From Bacteroides muris (ex Afrizal et al. 2022) (lineage in GTDB: Bacteria; Bacteroidota; Bacteroidia; Bacteroidales; Bacteroidaceae): a DNA stretch of 64,000 bases. Shown in pieces: positions 35,582 to 43,978 of the stretch (its first letter is position 1; each line of letters opens with the position of its first letter). The stretch is from assembly GCF_004793475.1 (NCBI RefSeq), contig NZ_SRYZ01000015.1, positions 1-64,000 of the forward strand, given 5' to 3'. The notes beneath the pieces are model-generated. The model was not told the DNA's origin. It saw only the letters and a list, made by a program, of their open reading frames with translations, and made no database searches. Position numbers and translations under genes: made by a program.

Positions 35582-35589
35582 CAAAGATA
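35582..35589 (-). promoter_or_regulatory. -7 box pointing to the YfhO-like gene
   Basis: CAAAGATA is TATCTTTG on the minus strand, 41 bp before the start codon. A second copy lies at 35666-35673. Confidence 0.55.
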
Positions 35590-35716
35590 GTGCAAACCGA
35601 ATATAGAACTTTCATGCTTGCATGAAAAAGTTCTGTTGAGGTGCAGTCTATCTTCACTTTTGTGGCAAAGATACATAAATGCAGATTGTTATTGTCACGT
35701 TGTCGGCAGAATGTTG

Positions 35717-35724
35717 TACCTTTG
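35717..35724 (+). promoter_or_regulatory. -7 box pointing to mtnN
   Basis: TACCTTTG, followed by C, about 190 bp before the mtnN start. A palindromic repeat (35792-35839) lies between it and the gene, so the leader would be structured. Confidence 0.45.
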
Positions 35725-35791
35725 CCTTTCCAAAAAAGACTAAAGGGGATGTCAAAAGTATATAAACACTTTTATTATGTTATCGTATTTA

Positions 35792-35839
35792 GGCGTGGAT
35801 TCAGCAAATTAAATCTGTGAAATCTATGTAATTCACGCC
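35792..35839. repeat. Palindromic intergenic repeat (copy 1)
   Basis: GGCGTGGATT (35792-35801) and AATTCACGCC (35830-35839) pair, with AAATCTGTGAAATC between them. It belongs to a family with copies at 40410-40482, 46039-46109 and 63129-63192. The gap 35542-35914 otherwise holds only promoters. Confidence 0.65.
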
Positions 35840-35914
35840 TGAAAGAAAGTATTAAGAGAATGTTGACATACCCTCATGCTTTAATGATAATGTATAAGCT
35901 TAAATTAGGACAGA

Positions 35915-36619
35915 ATGACGATAGGGATAATCAGTGCAATGGACAACGAACACTGCCGTTTGGTGGAGCGCTTGCAGGATAAGAAGACGTTGGGTGATGG
36001 AAGTTTCCGCTATGTGGAAGGTACATTGGGCGGTAACCATGTAATCTTGACGCAATGTGGCATTGGTAAGGTGAGTGCGGCGATAGGAGCCTCGGAACTG
36101 ATACGGCACTTTTCTCCGGACTGCATCGTCAGTACCGGTGTGGCGGGCGGCATTGATGCTTGCCTGAGGGTGACTGATGTAGTGGCAAGCCAACGTCTGG
36201 TGTATCATGACGTTTGGTGCGGCGACGGTAATGAGTATGGACAAGTACAAGGTTTCCCCACCTTTTACGAGGGCTGTCCATCTCTGTTGAAACATGCCTT
36301 GGCGTTGAACGAAGCCGGAATGGAAAGCCGTATTCACAGCGGGCTTGTCTGCACCGGCGACCAGTTCATCACTAATCGTATGGAGCTGGAGACTATCAAG
36401 CAACGTTTTCCTGACGGTCTTGCCGTTGATATGGAGTCTGCTGCCATTGCCCAGACTTGCTATCTGTACAATGTTCCTTTTCTCAGCTTCCGCATCATTA
36501 GCGACACGCCCGGAGTAGAAGACCATGCTTCGCAGTATGCTGATTTTTGGGGAACCATGGCAGAGCGTTCATTCCTCACGATATGGACCTTCCTCTCCAC
36601 CCTTCCCGGTAATTTATAA
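35915..36619 (+). CDS. mtnN: 5'-methylthioadenosine/S-adenosylhomocysteine nucleosidase
   Basis: Cleaves S-adenosylhomocysteine and methylthioadenosine to adenine and the ribosyl-thioether in the cytosol. The 234-residue protein has the family's start 'IGIISAMDNE' with E12 in the catalytic position, 'CTGDQFI', 'VDMESAAIAQTCYLYNVPFL' and 'IISDTPG' with the catalytic aspartate. The next gene, luxS, starts 17 bp downstream and uses the product S-ribosylhomocysteine, so the two work in sequence. Confidence 0.95.
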   Translation: MTIGIISAMDNEHCRLVERLQDKKTLGDGSFRYVEGTLGGNHVILTQCGIGKVSAAIGASELIRHFSPDCIVSTGVAGGIDACLRVTDVVASQRLVYHDVWCGDGNEYGQVQGFPTFYEGCPSLLKHALALNEAGMESRIHSGLVCTGDQFITNRMELETIKQRFPDGLAVDMESAAIAQTCYLYNVPFLSFRIISDTPGVEDHASQYADFWGTMAERSFLTIWTFLSTLPGNL

Positions 36620-36636
36620 CTCATAACTTATAACTC

Positions 36637-37128
36637 ATGAAGAAGATTCCCAGTTTTACAATTGACCACATCCGCTTGTTGCGCGGTATTTACGTATCCC
36701 GCCAGGATGAAGTGAACGGAGAAACAGTCACTACTTTCGACATCCGTATGAAAGAACCCAACCGCGAGCCTGCCTTGGGACAAGGTGCTCTGCATACTAT
36801 CGAACATCTTGCCGCCACCTACCTGCGCAACGACCCGCAGTGGCAGGACAAGATTATCTATTGGGGCCCCATGGGCTGCCTCACCGGTAATTATCTGCTG
36901 ATGAAGGGTGACTTGAAGCCGCAGGACATACTGGCACTGATGCAAGATACCTTCCGTTTTGTTGCCGAATATGAAGGTGAAGTTCCCGGTGTCGCTCCGC
37001 AAGATTGTGGTAATTATCTGCTCCACGACCTGCCGATGGCTAAATGGGAGTCTGCCAAATACTTGCATGAGGTATTGGAACAAATGAAAGAGGAGAATAT
37101 GAAGTATCCGGAAAAAGAAGAGAAATAA
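36637..37128 (+). CDS. luxS: S-ribosylhomocysteine lyase LuxS
   Basis: Splits S-ribosylhomocysteine into homocysteine and DPD, the precursor of the AI-2 signal. The 163-residue protein has metal ligands H53 and H57 in 'HTIEHLAATYLRN' and C124 in 'PQDCGNYLLHDLP', and catalytic C81 in 'GPMGCLTGNYLL'. Length and motifs are typical. It closes the activated methyl cycle with mtnN upstream. A hairpin follows between it and the convergent acyl-CoA synthetase gene. Confidence 0.96.
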   Translation: MKKIPSFTIDHIRLLRGIYVSRQDEVNGETVTTFDIRMKEPNREPALGQGALHTIEHLAATYLRNDPQWQDKIIYWGPMGCLTGNYLLMKGDLKPQDILALMQDTFRFVAEYEGEVPGVAPQDCGNYLLHDLPMAKWESAKYLHEVLEQMKEENMKYPEKEEK

Positions 37129-37141
37129 GGAATTAAGGATA

Positions 37142-37212
37142 AAGGATAAGGGATTACTGGGGTCGCATAGACTTTAATATAGGCATAACCCCATCCTTAA
37201 TCTCTTATCCTT
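37142..37212. terminator. Hairpin between convergent luxS and acyl-CoA synthetase genes
   Basis: Arms 37142-37156 and 37198-37212 pair over 15 bp with one mismatch (AAGGATAAGGGATTA with its complement). Smaller pairing continues inside. Placed between two convergent stops, it can serve both. Confidence 0.55.
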
Positions 37213-37217
37213 TATTA

Positions 37218-38864
37218 TCACACAATCTCAATCCCCTGCTTCTTGCAAAGTTGTAATCCCAGGTCTTTCAACTTGAATTTCTGTATCTTGCCACTTCCTG
37301 TCATGGGGAATTCTTCGATGAAGAAGATATACTTGGGTATCTTGTAGCGTGATATTTTGCCGATGCAGAAGTCTCGTACATCCGATTCGTGCATATCCAC
37401 TCCTTCGTGCAGGATGATGAAAGCGCCTACGGCTTCACCGTACTTTTTAGACGGAATACCGGCTACTTGCACATCTTTTACGCCTTCCAGTTGATAGAGG
37501 AACTCTTCTATTTCGCGCGGATAAATATTCTCACCACCGCGGATAATCATGTCCTTGATGCGCCCTGTGATGCGGTAATTGCCGTCCTCGTCCTTTACTC
37601 CAAGGTCTCCCGAGTGCAGGAAGCCGTTCTTGTCAATGACTTCGGCTGTAGCTTCCGGGTTTTTGTAGTACCCCTTCATGGTGTTGTAGCCGCGGTTGCA
37701 CATTTCACCTTGTACGCCTACAGGACATTCTTCTCCGGTTTCGGGGTCGATGACTTTTACTTCCGTATGCTCAAAGTCGTGCCCTACGGTGTTGCAACGT
37801 ACGTCGAACGGGTCGTCTATCCGGGTGGCCGTCATTCCGGGAGCAGCTTCGGTCAGCCCGTAAACGCTGGTTACCTTCATGTACATTTTCTCTTCCACCT
37901 GCTTCATCAGCTCTACCGGGCAGAGGGAACCTGCCATGATGCCCGTACGGAGGCTGGACATGTCGAACATATCGAACATCGGATGGTTCAGTTCGGCAAT
38001 GAACATGGTGGGTACGCCGTAAAGCGCCGTGCAGCGTTCCTTGTGAATGGAAGCGAGCACTACCAGCGGGTTGAAGCGTTCCACCATTACTTCCGTGCAG
38101 CCGTGTGTCAGGCAGTTCATGGTGGCAAGTACCACACCGAAGCAATGGAACAATGGTACACAGACGCAAAGTTTGTCATCGGCGGTAAACTTCATGTGTT
38201 CACCGGTAAGAAAGCCATTGTTGGCAATGTTGTAGTGGGTAAGCATGACACCTTTCGGAAATCCTGTAGTGCCGGACGTGTATTGCATGTTCACTACATC
38301 GTGGCAGGTCACCTGACTCTTGAGCTCATTCAGGCGTCTGTCTTCTATATTGTCGCCCAAGAGGAGTATTTCGGTGGTATTGTACATGCCCCGGTGCTTC
38401 TCTTGGCCCACATAGATGACGTTTTTCATATAAGGGAAACGTTCGCTTTTCAGGTGTCCGCGCTGGCAGGTTTTCAGTTCCGGAAGCATGGTATAGGTCA
38501 TCTGCACAAAGTCACTGTCCTTTTCGCCATTGACGATGCAGAGGGTATGCATGTCGGAGTTCTGGCAGAGATATTCCAGTTCAGACTGTTTGTAGTTGGT
38601 GTTCACCGTTACGTAGACGGCACCAATCTTGGCGCAAGCGTATAACAGAGTCAGCCAGTCGGGTACGTTGGCTGCCCAGATGCCTACGTGTGTTCCCCGT
38701 TCCACGCCGATGGCAATCAGTCCTTTGGCCATGTCGTCCACCCGGCGGTTGAACTGGCTCCAGGTGAAACGCAGGTTGCGGTCGGAGTAAACGATATATT
38801 CTTTGTCTGGTGTTGTCGCGGCCCAATGTTCCAACCATTGGCCGAGGGTGCGTTCGTATAGCAT
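37218..38864 (-). CDS. AMP-forming acyl-CoA synthetase (fatty acid-CoA ligase type)
   Basis: Activates a carboxylic acid to its CoA ester through an acyl-AMP. With the start at 38864 ([11 protein letters not shown]) it is 548 residues; an upstream ATG at 38948 adds 28 residues that do not look like the family. Motifs: the P-loop '[16 protein letters not shown]' (about 195-210), '[11 protein letters not shown]', '[19 protein letters not shown]' and the lysine motif '[13 protein letters not shown]'. It is most like medium- or long-chain ligases. An XRE-cupin regulator gene is 183 bp upstream on the same strand and may control it. Confidence 0.9.
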   Translation of the reverse strand: MLYERTLGQWLEHWAATTPDKEYIVYSDRNLRFTWSQFNRRVDDMAKGLIAIGVERGTHVGIWAANVPDWLTLLYACAKIGAVYVTVNTNYKQSELEYLCQNSDMHTLCIVNGEKDSDFVQMTYTMLPELKTCQRGHLKSERFPYMKNVIYVGQEKHRGMYNTTEILLLGDNIEDRRLNELKSQVTCHDVVNMQYTSGTTGFPKGVMLTHYNIANNGFLTGEHMKFTADDKLCVCVPLFHCFGVVLATMNCLTHGCTEVMVERFNPLVVLASIHKERCTALYGVPTMFIAELNHPMFDMFDMSSLRTGIMAGSLCPVELMKQVEEKMYMKVTSVYGLTEAAPGMTATRIDDPFDVRCNTVGHDFEHTEVKVIDPETGEECPVGVQGEMCNRGYNTMKGYYKNPEATAEVIDKNGFLHSGDLGVKDEDGNYRITGRIKDMIIRGGENIYPREIEEFLYQLEGVKDVQVAGIPSKKYGEAVGAFIILHEGVDMHESDVRDFCIGKISRYKIPKYIFFIEEFPMTGSGKIQKFKLKDLGLQLCKKQGIEIV

Positions 38865-39047
38865 AATAGAATTGAAAGTTAAAATCTTGTCCGGCACTCT
38901 TTTGAGCGTTCTTTCATAAGGATGTTTTTCTGTTTTTACGAGCAACATAGTGAGCCATGTGACAGATAAAAACAGAAAAACAGACTGGAAGAAATCTGAG
39001 AAGAAGCCGGAAAAGTGCTTTTTGAAGAAAAATTAAACAGGCTCTAA

Positions 39048-39623
39048 TCAAATGGGTGTGTAAATCACTGCAAGAATCTTGGCTGCCTGTCCCTGATAGG
39101 CATGCACATGGTGGGGCACGATAGAGTCGTAATAGATGCTGTCGCCCTCCTCCAGCAGGTAAGTGTTCTTGCCGTAGCTGATTTCCATGATGCCCGCCAT
39201 CACCAGGATAAACTCCTCGCCCTCGTGCGAGGAGAGTACAAAGTCGCAATCGTCTGTGGCAGCCACATCGATGATGAACGGCTCCATGTGGCGGTCGGCT
39301 TTCGACCTCGAGAGCGAGTGATACTCCATGTGCTTGCGGCTGTGGATGGCATTGTTGGAGAAACTGATGCTGTTCTGCGCCTCGTTCTTGCGGCAGACCA
39401 CAGGTCCGTTCTCGTCTTGGTCGTCAAGGAAGGTGCCCAACCGCACCCCCAGCACGCGCGCTATCTTGATGAGAGGAGCCAGTGACGGAAGGTCGATATT
39501 GTTTTCTATACGTTCAATCTGTTCGATGGCAAGTCCCGAACGTTGTGACAGTTCTTCCATGCTGATAGATTGGCTTTCGCGGAGCGATTTAATCTTTTCT
39601 CCTACAATTTTGCTGGTGTCCAT
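39048..39623 (-). CDS. XRE-family regulator with a cupin domain
   Basis: Transcription factor of 191 residues. The N-terminal helix-turn-helix (about 5-62) reads 'VGEKIKSLRESQSISMEEL' and 'QRSGLAIEQIERIENN', and the C-terminal cupin barrel (about 110-190) contains 'SSHEGEEFILVMAGIMEISY' and 'EEGDSIYYDSIVPHHV'. This architecture is common for regulators that sense a small molecule. The start at 39623 is favoured over 39635. It sits just upstream of the acyl-CoA synthetase gene, its likely target. Confidence 0.9.
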   Translation of the reverse strand: MDTSKIVGEKIKSLRESQSISMEELSQRSGLAIEQIERIENNIDLPSLAPLIKIARVLGVRLGTFLDDQDENGPVVCRKNEAQNSISFSNNAIHSRKHMEYHSLSRSKADRHMEPFIIDVAATDDCDFVLSSHEGEEFILVMAGIMEISYGKNTYLLEEGDSIYYDSIVPHHVHAYQGQAAKILAVIYTPI

Positions 39624-39668
39624 AATGGTAATCAATCTCTAAGGTTATGATTTATAATTGTTAAATTG

Positions 39669-39700
39669 CAAAAATAAGAGAATCTTTGGCTTGTTGCAAC
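39669..39700 (-). promoter_or_regulatory. Promoter of the XRE-cupin gene
   Basis: On the minus strand GTTG (39697-39700), 20 bp, then TATTTTTG (39669-39676): one mismatch in the -33 box and a perfect -7 box. From here to 40059 I see no gene. Confidence 0.6.
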
Positions 39701-40059
39701 ATTCTTGGAAAAAAAAGTTTGTTTTGTGGCCGCAGCTCATTTAAAACAGACTTTTACGCTGGCTGCGTTTGAAAAAGGTATAAGATATGGAGGAGGTGCG
39801 GCTTAGGTATTTGCAGGACACTTATATATAATAAATGTATAGTCAGGCAATTTATTCATCTGGTTGTGCACAGTTATGTTGCGAAACGAAGAGTTTAATT
39901 CGTTAGACATCTGTCTAATGAGAAAAAATGGCGTTCGAAGATATTAAAAGACGGAAGGAGAAGCTAAAAGATGCGCGTTTTCTAATATGGAGTCGTGCAG
40001 ATAAAAGTTCAAATAGGTTTCTATTAAGGAAACATACGACATTGAAAATGTAAAGTATC

Positions 40060-40101
40060 ATTCAGTCCCCCACAGGAGCGCGCCCCTGTGGGGGACTGAA
40101 T
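40060..40101. terminator. Strong hairpin just outside the 81-bp inverted repeat
   Basis: A perfect 17-bp stem (40060-40076 and 40085-40101) with an 8-base loop of G and C. It is 12 bp to the left of the left 81-bp repeat. A promoter that reads leftward out of the invertible segment would hit it at once. Its T tract on either strand is weak. Confidence 0.7.
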
Positions 40102-40113
40102 AGTTGCTGATGT

Positions 40114-40194
40114 GCTGTGATTTCTAAAGGTTTATTAAAATCAAAATGTCTGTCATCACTAAATTCGATTATTAAGTTAGTTCCGAGGGTACTT
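40114..40194. repeat. Left 81-bp inverted repeat of the invertible segment
   Basis: An exact reverse complement of 40708-40788 over all 81 bases; the pairing stops at both ends (40113 and 40195 do not match). Perfect identity at this length suggests recent or ongoing recombination between the arms. Confidence 0.95.
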
Positions 40195-40707
40195 TGGTCG
40201 GCAAATCGGCGCTTCTTCAACACCGATGAACCGCTTTGAAAACGGAAGGCTTTCCGGCAGATGCCATCGCACGGCGCAGCCAAGCAATCGTAGAAATAGC
40301 AGGAAGAATTACATGCTGATTATCAACGGATAACAGGCACAAATATCTATCGTCTCAAACACTTATGTCTATCAAACCGAACCAATATGGAGGTGCGCCA
40401 AAAACCACCACAGATTACTCAGATTCGCACAGACTCTTCTTTAAATTTCTCATAATCAAATCAAACAATCTGAGAAATCTGTAATAAAACCCTATTGGGG
40501 GCACACCGCCGGTATTGTATATATAAATAAGGTATATATGCAAATAGGTAGAATCATAGTCACCTCAATTATAAGAAAATTGCCTATTTACAGAGACATT
40601 TTAAAAACATAAAGGAGGAAGAAGAATTTATGGAACGATTTTTTTCTTTTATATGCAAAAATATCCTATATTTGCCACCGTAATCTTAATAAATTCAAAA
40701 AGGGTCT
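40195..40707. other. Probable invertible promoter segment (513 bp between the repeats)
   Basis: No intact gene inside. The right end carries a promoter that points right (40643-40674). The middle contains a palindromic repeat (40410-40425 with 40467-40482). The left part (about 40200-40320) has short frames without start codons and may be decayed coding sequence. Inversion at the 81-bp arms would turn the promoter away from the SusC gene at 40790 without altering its leader, as the arms are identical. Confidence 0.75.
40643..40674 (+). promoter_or_regulatory. Promoter inside the invertible segment, now facing SusC
   Basis: TTTC (40643-40646), 20 bp, then TATATTTG (40667-40674), with a perfect -7 box. 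Transcription would begin near 40681 and pass through the right 81-bp arm to the ATG at 40790. In the opposite orientation it would run into the hairpin at 40060-40101. Confidence 0.75.
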
Positions 40708-40788
40708 AAGTACCCTCGGAACTAACTTAATAATCGAATTTAGTGATGACAGACATTTTGATTTTAATAAACCTTTAGAAATCACAGC
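40708..40788. repeat. Right 81-bp inverted repeat, abutting the SusC start codon
   Basis: An exact reverse complement of 40114-40194. It ends one base before the ATG at 40790, so it makes up most of the untranslated leader. Confidence 0.95.
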
Positions 40789-40789
40789 T

Positions 40790-43700
40790 ATGTTAAAACT
40801 GCTAAAATCAGTCAGTATGATGCTGTTCCTCATGGGGCTTTCCACCGGAGCAGCTTACGCAGTTTCCAATACGGGAACTGACGATGTGCGAATCACACAA
40901 CAGAGTGCTACGTGTACGGGTGTCGTAACAGACTCCACAGGCGAAACCGTCATCGGTGCGTCCGTCGTGGTGAAAGGTACTACCAACGGTACCATTACCG
41001 GTCTCAATGGTGATTTCACTTTGAACAACGTGAAGAAGGGCGACATCATCCAAATCTCTTTCGTGGGTTACAAGACCATAGAAGTGGCTTGGGACGGCAA
41101 ACCCATCAAAGTGAGCATGGAGGACGACTCTCAGACGTTGCAGGAAGTGGTGGTAACCGCCCTCGGCATCAAGCGCGAGAAGAAAGCGTTGGGTTACGCC
41201 ATGCAGGAAGTGAAGGGTGACGCTTTGGTGGCTGCCCGCGAAACCAATTTGGCGAACGCCTTGAGTGGTAAGGTGTCCGGTGTGCAGATTATCCGTTCAA
41301 GTAACGGTCCTGCCGGTTCTTCTAAAATCCAGTTGCGTGGTGCCAACTCTGTGACGGGTACCAACCAGCCGTTGATTGTGGTCGATGGAACGCCACTGGA
41401 TAACTTCACCGGCGCCGACAACAATGACTTTTGGAACCCATCTACCGATATGGGTAACGGCCTTTCGGATATCAATGCCGAGGACATCGAATCCATGTCA
41501 GTATTGAAAGGTGCATCTGCCGCCGCCCTCTACGGTTCGCGCGCCGGTAATGGCGTCATCTTGATTACTACCAAGAAAGGTTCGCAGAACCCGGGTCTGG
41601 GTATCACCATCTCCAGCTCTATCTCCATCGAGGACGTATTCATGAAGCCCGACCGCCAGATGCTCTTCGGTCAAGGTTCCGATGGCATTTATAACGCGCA
41701 AAGCGGTAGTAACTGGGGACCGGTCATCGACGGCAAGATGGTGGAGGACTGGGAAGGAAAGTCTGTTCCTTTCAAGTACTACGACAACGTGGGAAACTTT
41801 TTCAAGACAGGCGTCAACGCCACGGAGAACGTCGCTTTCTCGCAGCAGTACAACAAGACTTCCGTCTATACCTCTTTTACCAGACTGGATGACTTCTCCA
41901 AGATTCCGGGTGCAGACTACAAGCGTACCAATGTGACTACCCGCATTGCCTCTACCTTTGGTAAGGACGACCGTTGGAGCATTGACGGTAAAGTGCAGTA
42001 CATCAACTCTTACGCCAAGAACCGTCCCATCTCCGGTCAGAATGCAAACAACTATTTCTATGCCATGTACTCCTTCCCGCTCACGATGGACATTACCCGC
42101 TTCAAGCAGGCTGTGGATCCGACGGACGGCAGCATGTACTGGTGGGCAAAAGGTAACAGCCGTAACCCCTACTGGTCCAAGGATCACAGTACTAACGAGG
42201 ATAGCCGTAACCGTTTCTTGATGAACTACTCGATGAAATATCAGTTCACAGATTGGTTGAACGCTGAAATTCGTTTCGGCAGCGATATGTACTACACAGA
42301 AACCGAAACCAAGCTGACTTCCGGCGGACCGGATTCTGAAACAGGCCGTTACAGCGTGGGCGAACAGAAGTTCTATGAAAACAACTACAGCTTCTTGATT
42401 ACTGCACAGAAAGACCAGGTGCTTGGCAAGTTCGGTGGCGTGGTTACCTTCGGTGGTAACTTGATGCAGCGTCGTTCGACGGGTATCAGTACCTCGGCAA
42501 GCGAACTCATTGTTCCCGACCTCTTCTGGATTACCAACTCCGAGTCTTCCAAACGTGACATTTCGCAGACCCTCTCTCATCGCAAGATTAACTCCTTGTA
42601 TGGTACGTTTGGCGTAAATTACGACGGTTGGGTGTTCTTGGACGGTACGTTCCGTAACGACTGGTCTTCCACGTTGAGCAAGGAAAACCGTTCCTTCTTC
42701 TATCCTTCAATCAGTGCATCGTGGGTCATCAGCGATATGGTGAACAAGACGGGACACGAAATGCCTTCCTGGTTCACGTATGCCAAGACGCGCGTCTCTT
42801 TCGCACAGGTTGGTAATGACATGGACCCCTATCAGTTGTATAACACTTACTCCATCGGTTCCGATGGTTTCACTGGCGGTGTTACAGGCAATACAGGCGG
42901 TACCTTGTACAACGACAGGGTACGCAGCGAGCTGATTTCTTCTTGGGAAGCAGGTTTGGAAGTACGTTTCTTCAACAACCGTTTGGGCTTCGACTTCGCT
43001 TGGTATAAGTCGAACGCACGTCGCCAGTTGCTGAACATGCCGATGAACTCACTTTCCGGTTACAGCCAGTATAAAATCAATGCCGGTGACATCCAAAACA
43101 CAGGTATCGAAATCATGCTGAATGCCACTCCGGTGCAGACCAGAGACTTTACGTGGGATACGCAGGTGAACTTCTCGCAGAATAAGAACAAGATTATCGA
43201 ACTGGAGAAAGGCATCGAGGAATATCGTCTGGGCGGTTATGACAATCTGAAAATCATTGCCAAGGCTGGCGGTAACTACGGTGAAATCTGGGGTACTACG
43301 TTCACGCGTGTGACCGATAAGAGCAGCCCTCACTACGGCAAACTGTTGCTGAATTCCAGCGGTCTGCCCCAAGGCAATTCACAGATGACGAAACTGGGTG
43401 ACCAGCAGGCTACTTGCCTGGTAGGTTGGACCAACACTTTCACTTACAAAGGATTCACGCTGAGCGCATTGGTTGATGCCCGTTTCGGCGGTAAGATTTT
43501 CTCCGGTACCAACCGTGCCCTGCAATCCAATGGTACGGCAGCTTGTACCGTGGTGGGCGGCAAGCGTGAGCAATTCGTGGTTGACGGCGTGATTGCCGAC
43601 GGAAACGGCGGATACAAAGTGAGCGATGTTGAGGTGACTCCGCAACAGTACTGGGCAGCCGTTACCGGCTCAACAGGTAACCTGGGTATCGGCGAGGCAA

Positions 43701-43957
43701 ACCTTTACGATGCCTCCAACATTCGTTTGCGTAACCTCTCCTTGAGCTACGCTTTCCCCAAGAAGATGCTTTCCAAGACTCCGTTCCAGCAAATGAAGCT
43801 GGGTGTTTCCTGCAACAACGTATGGATGATTAAGAGTCACCTGAACGGTGTTGACCCCGAATCAGTCTTTGCAACAAGCACCAATGCTACCGGTTTCGAG
43901 AATATGTCTTCTCCCACTTCACGGACATACTTGTTTAATGTAACCCTTGGTTTCTAA
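40790..43957 (+). CDS. SusC/RagA-family TonB-dependent transporter (pair 2), probably phase variable
   Basis: Outer-membrane nutrient importer of 1055 residues. Signal peptide ('LMGLSTGAAYA'), CarboxypepD_reg-like domain ('CTGVVTDSTGETVIGASV'), TonB box near 'LQEVVVTALGIKREKKALGY', plug ('LIVVDGTPLDNF', 'AALYGSRAGNGVILITTKKG') and a barrel ending 'RTYLFNVTLGF'. No STN domain is seen. It is expressed from a promoter between 81-bp inverted repeats, and so may be turned on and off by DNA inversion. The SusD partner starts 21 bp downstream. Confidence 0.94.
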   Translation: MLKLLKSVSMMLFLMGLSTGAAYAVSNTGTDDVRITQQSATCTGVVTDSTGETVIGASVVVKGTTNGTITGLNGDFTLNNVKKGDIIQISFVGYKTIEVAWDGKPIKVSMEDDSQTLQEVVVTALGIKREKKALGYAMQEVKGDALVAARETNLANALSGKVSGVQIIRSSNGPAGSSKIQLRGANSVTGTNQPLIVVDGTPLDNFTGADNNDFWNPSTDMGNGLSDINAEDIESMSVLKGASAAALYGSRAGNGVILITTKKGSQNPGLGITISSSISIEDVFMKPDRQMLFGQGSDGIYNAQSGSNWGPVIDGKMVEDWEGKSVPFKYYDNVGNFFKTGVNATENVAFSQQYNKTSVYTSFTRLDDFSKIPGADYKRTNVTTRIASTFGKDDRWSIDGKVQYINSYAKNRPISGQNANNYFYAMYSFPLTMDITRFKQAVDPTDGSMYWWAKGNSRNPYWSKDHSTNEDSRNRFLMNYSMKYQFTDWLNAEIRFGSDMYYTETETKLTSGGPDSETGRYSVGEQKFYENNYSFLITAQKDQVLGKFGGVVTFGGNLMQRRSTGISTSASELIVPDLFWITNSESSKRDISQTLSHRKINSLYGTFGVNYDGWVFLDGTFRNDWSSTLSKENRSFFYPSISASWVISDMVNKTGHEMPSWFTYAKTRVSFAQVGNDMDPYQLYNTYSIGSDGFTGGVTGNTGGTLYNDRVRSELISSWEAGLEVRFFNNRLGFDFAWYKSNARRQLLNMPMNSLSGYSQYKINAGDIQNTGIEIMLNATPVQTRDFTWDTQVNFSQNKNKIIELEKGIEEYRLGGYDNLKIIAKAGGNYGEIWGTTFTRVTDKSSPHYGKLLLNSSGLPQGNSQMTKLGDQQATCLVGWTNTFTYKGFTLSALVDARFGGKIFSGTNRALQSNGTAACTVVGGKREQFVVDGVIADGNGGYKVSDVEVTPQQYWAAVTGSTGNLGIGEANLYDASNIRLRNLSLSYAFPKKMLSKTPFQQMKLGVSCNNVWMIKSHLNGVDPESVFATSTNATGFENMSSPTSRTYLFNVTLGF

Positions 43958-43978
43958 TCCTATAATATCAGAATTACA

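Noticed and set aside
40062..40283. Small minus-strand frame across the left 81-bp repeat
   Set aside because: It consists of the hairpin and the inverted repeat read as codons. It has no promoter and no similarity to a protein family I know.
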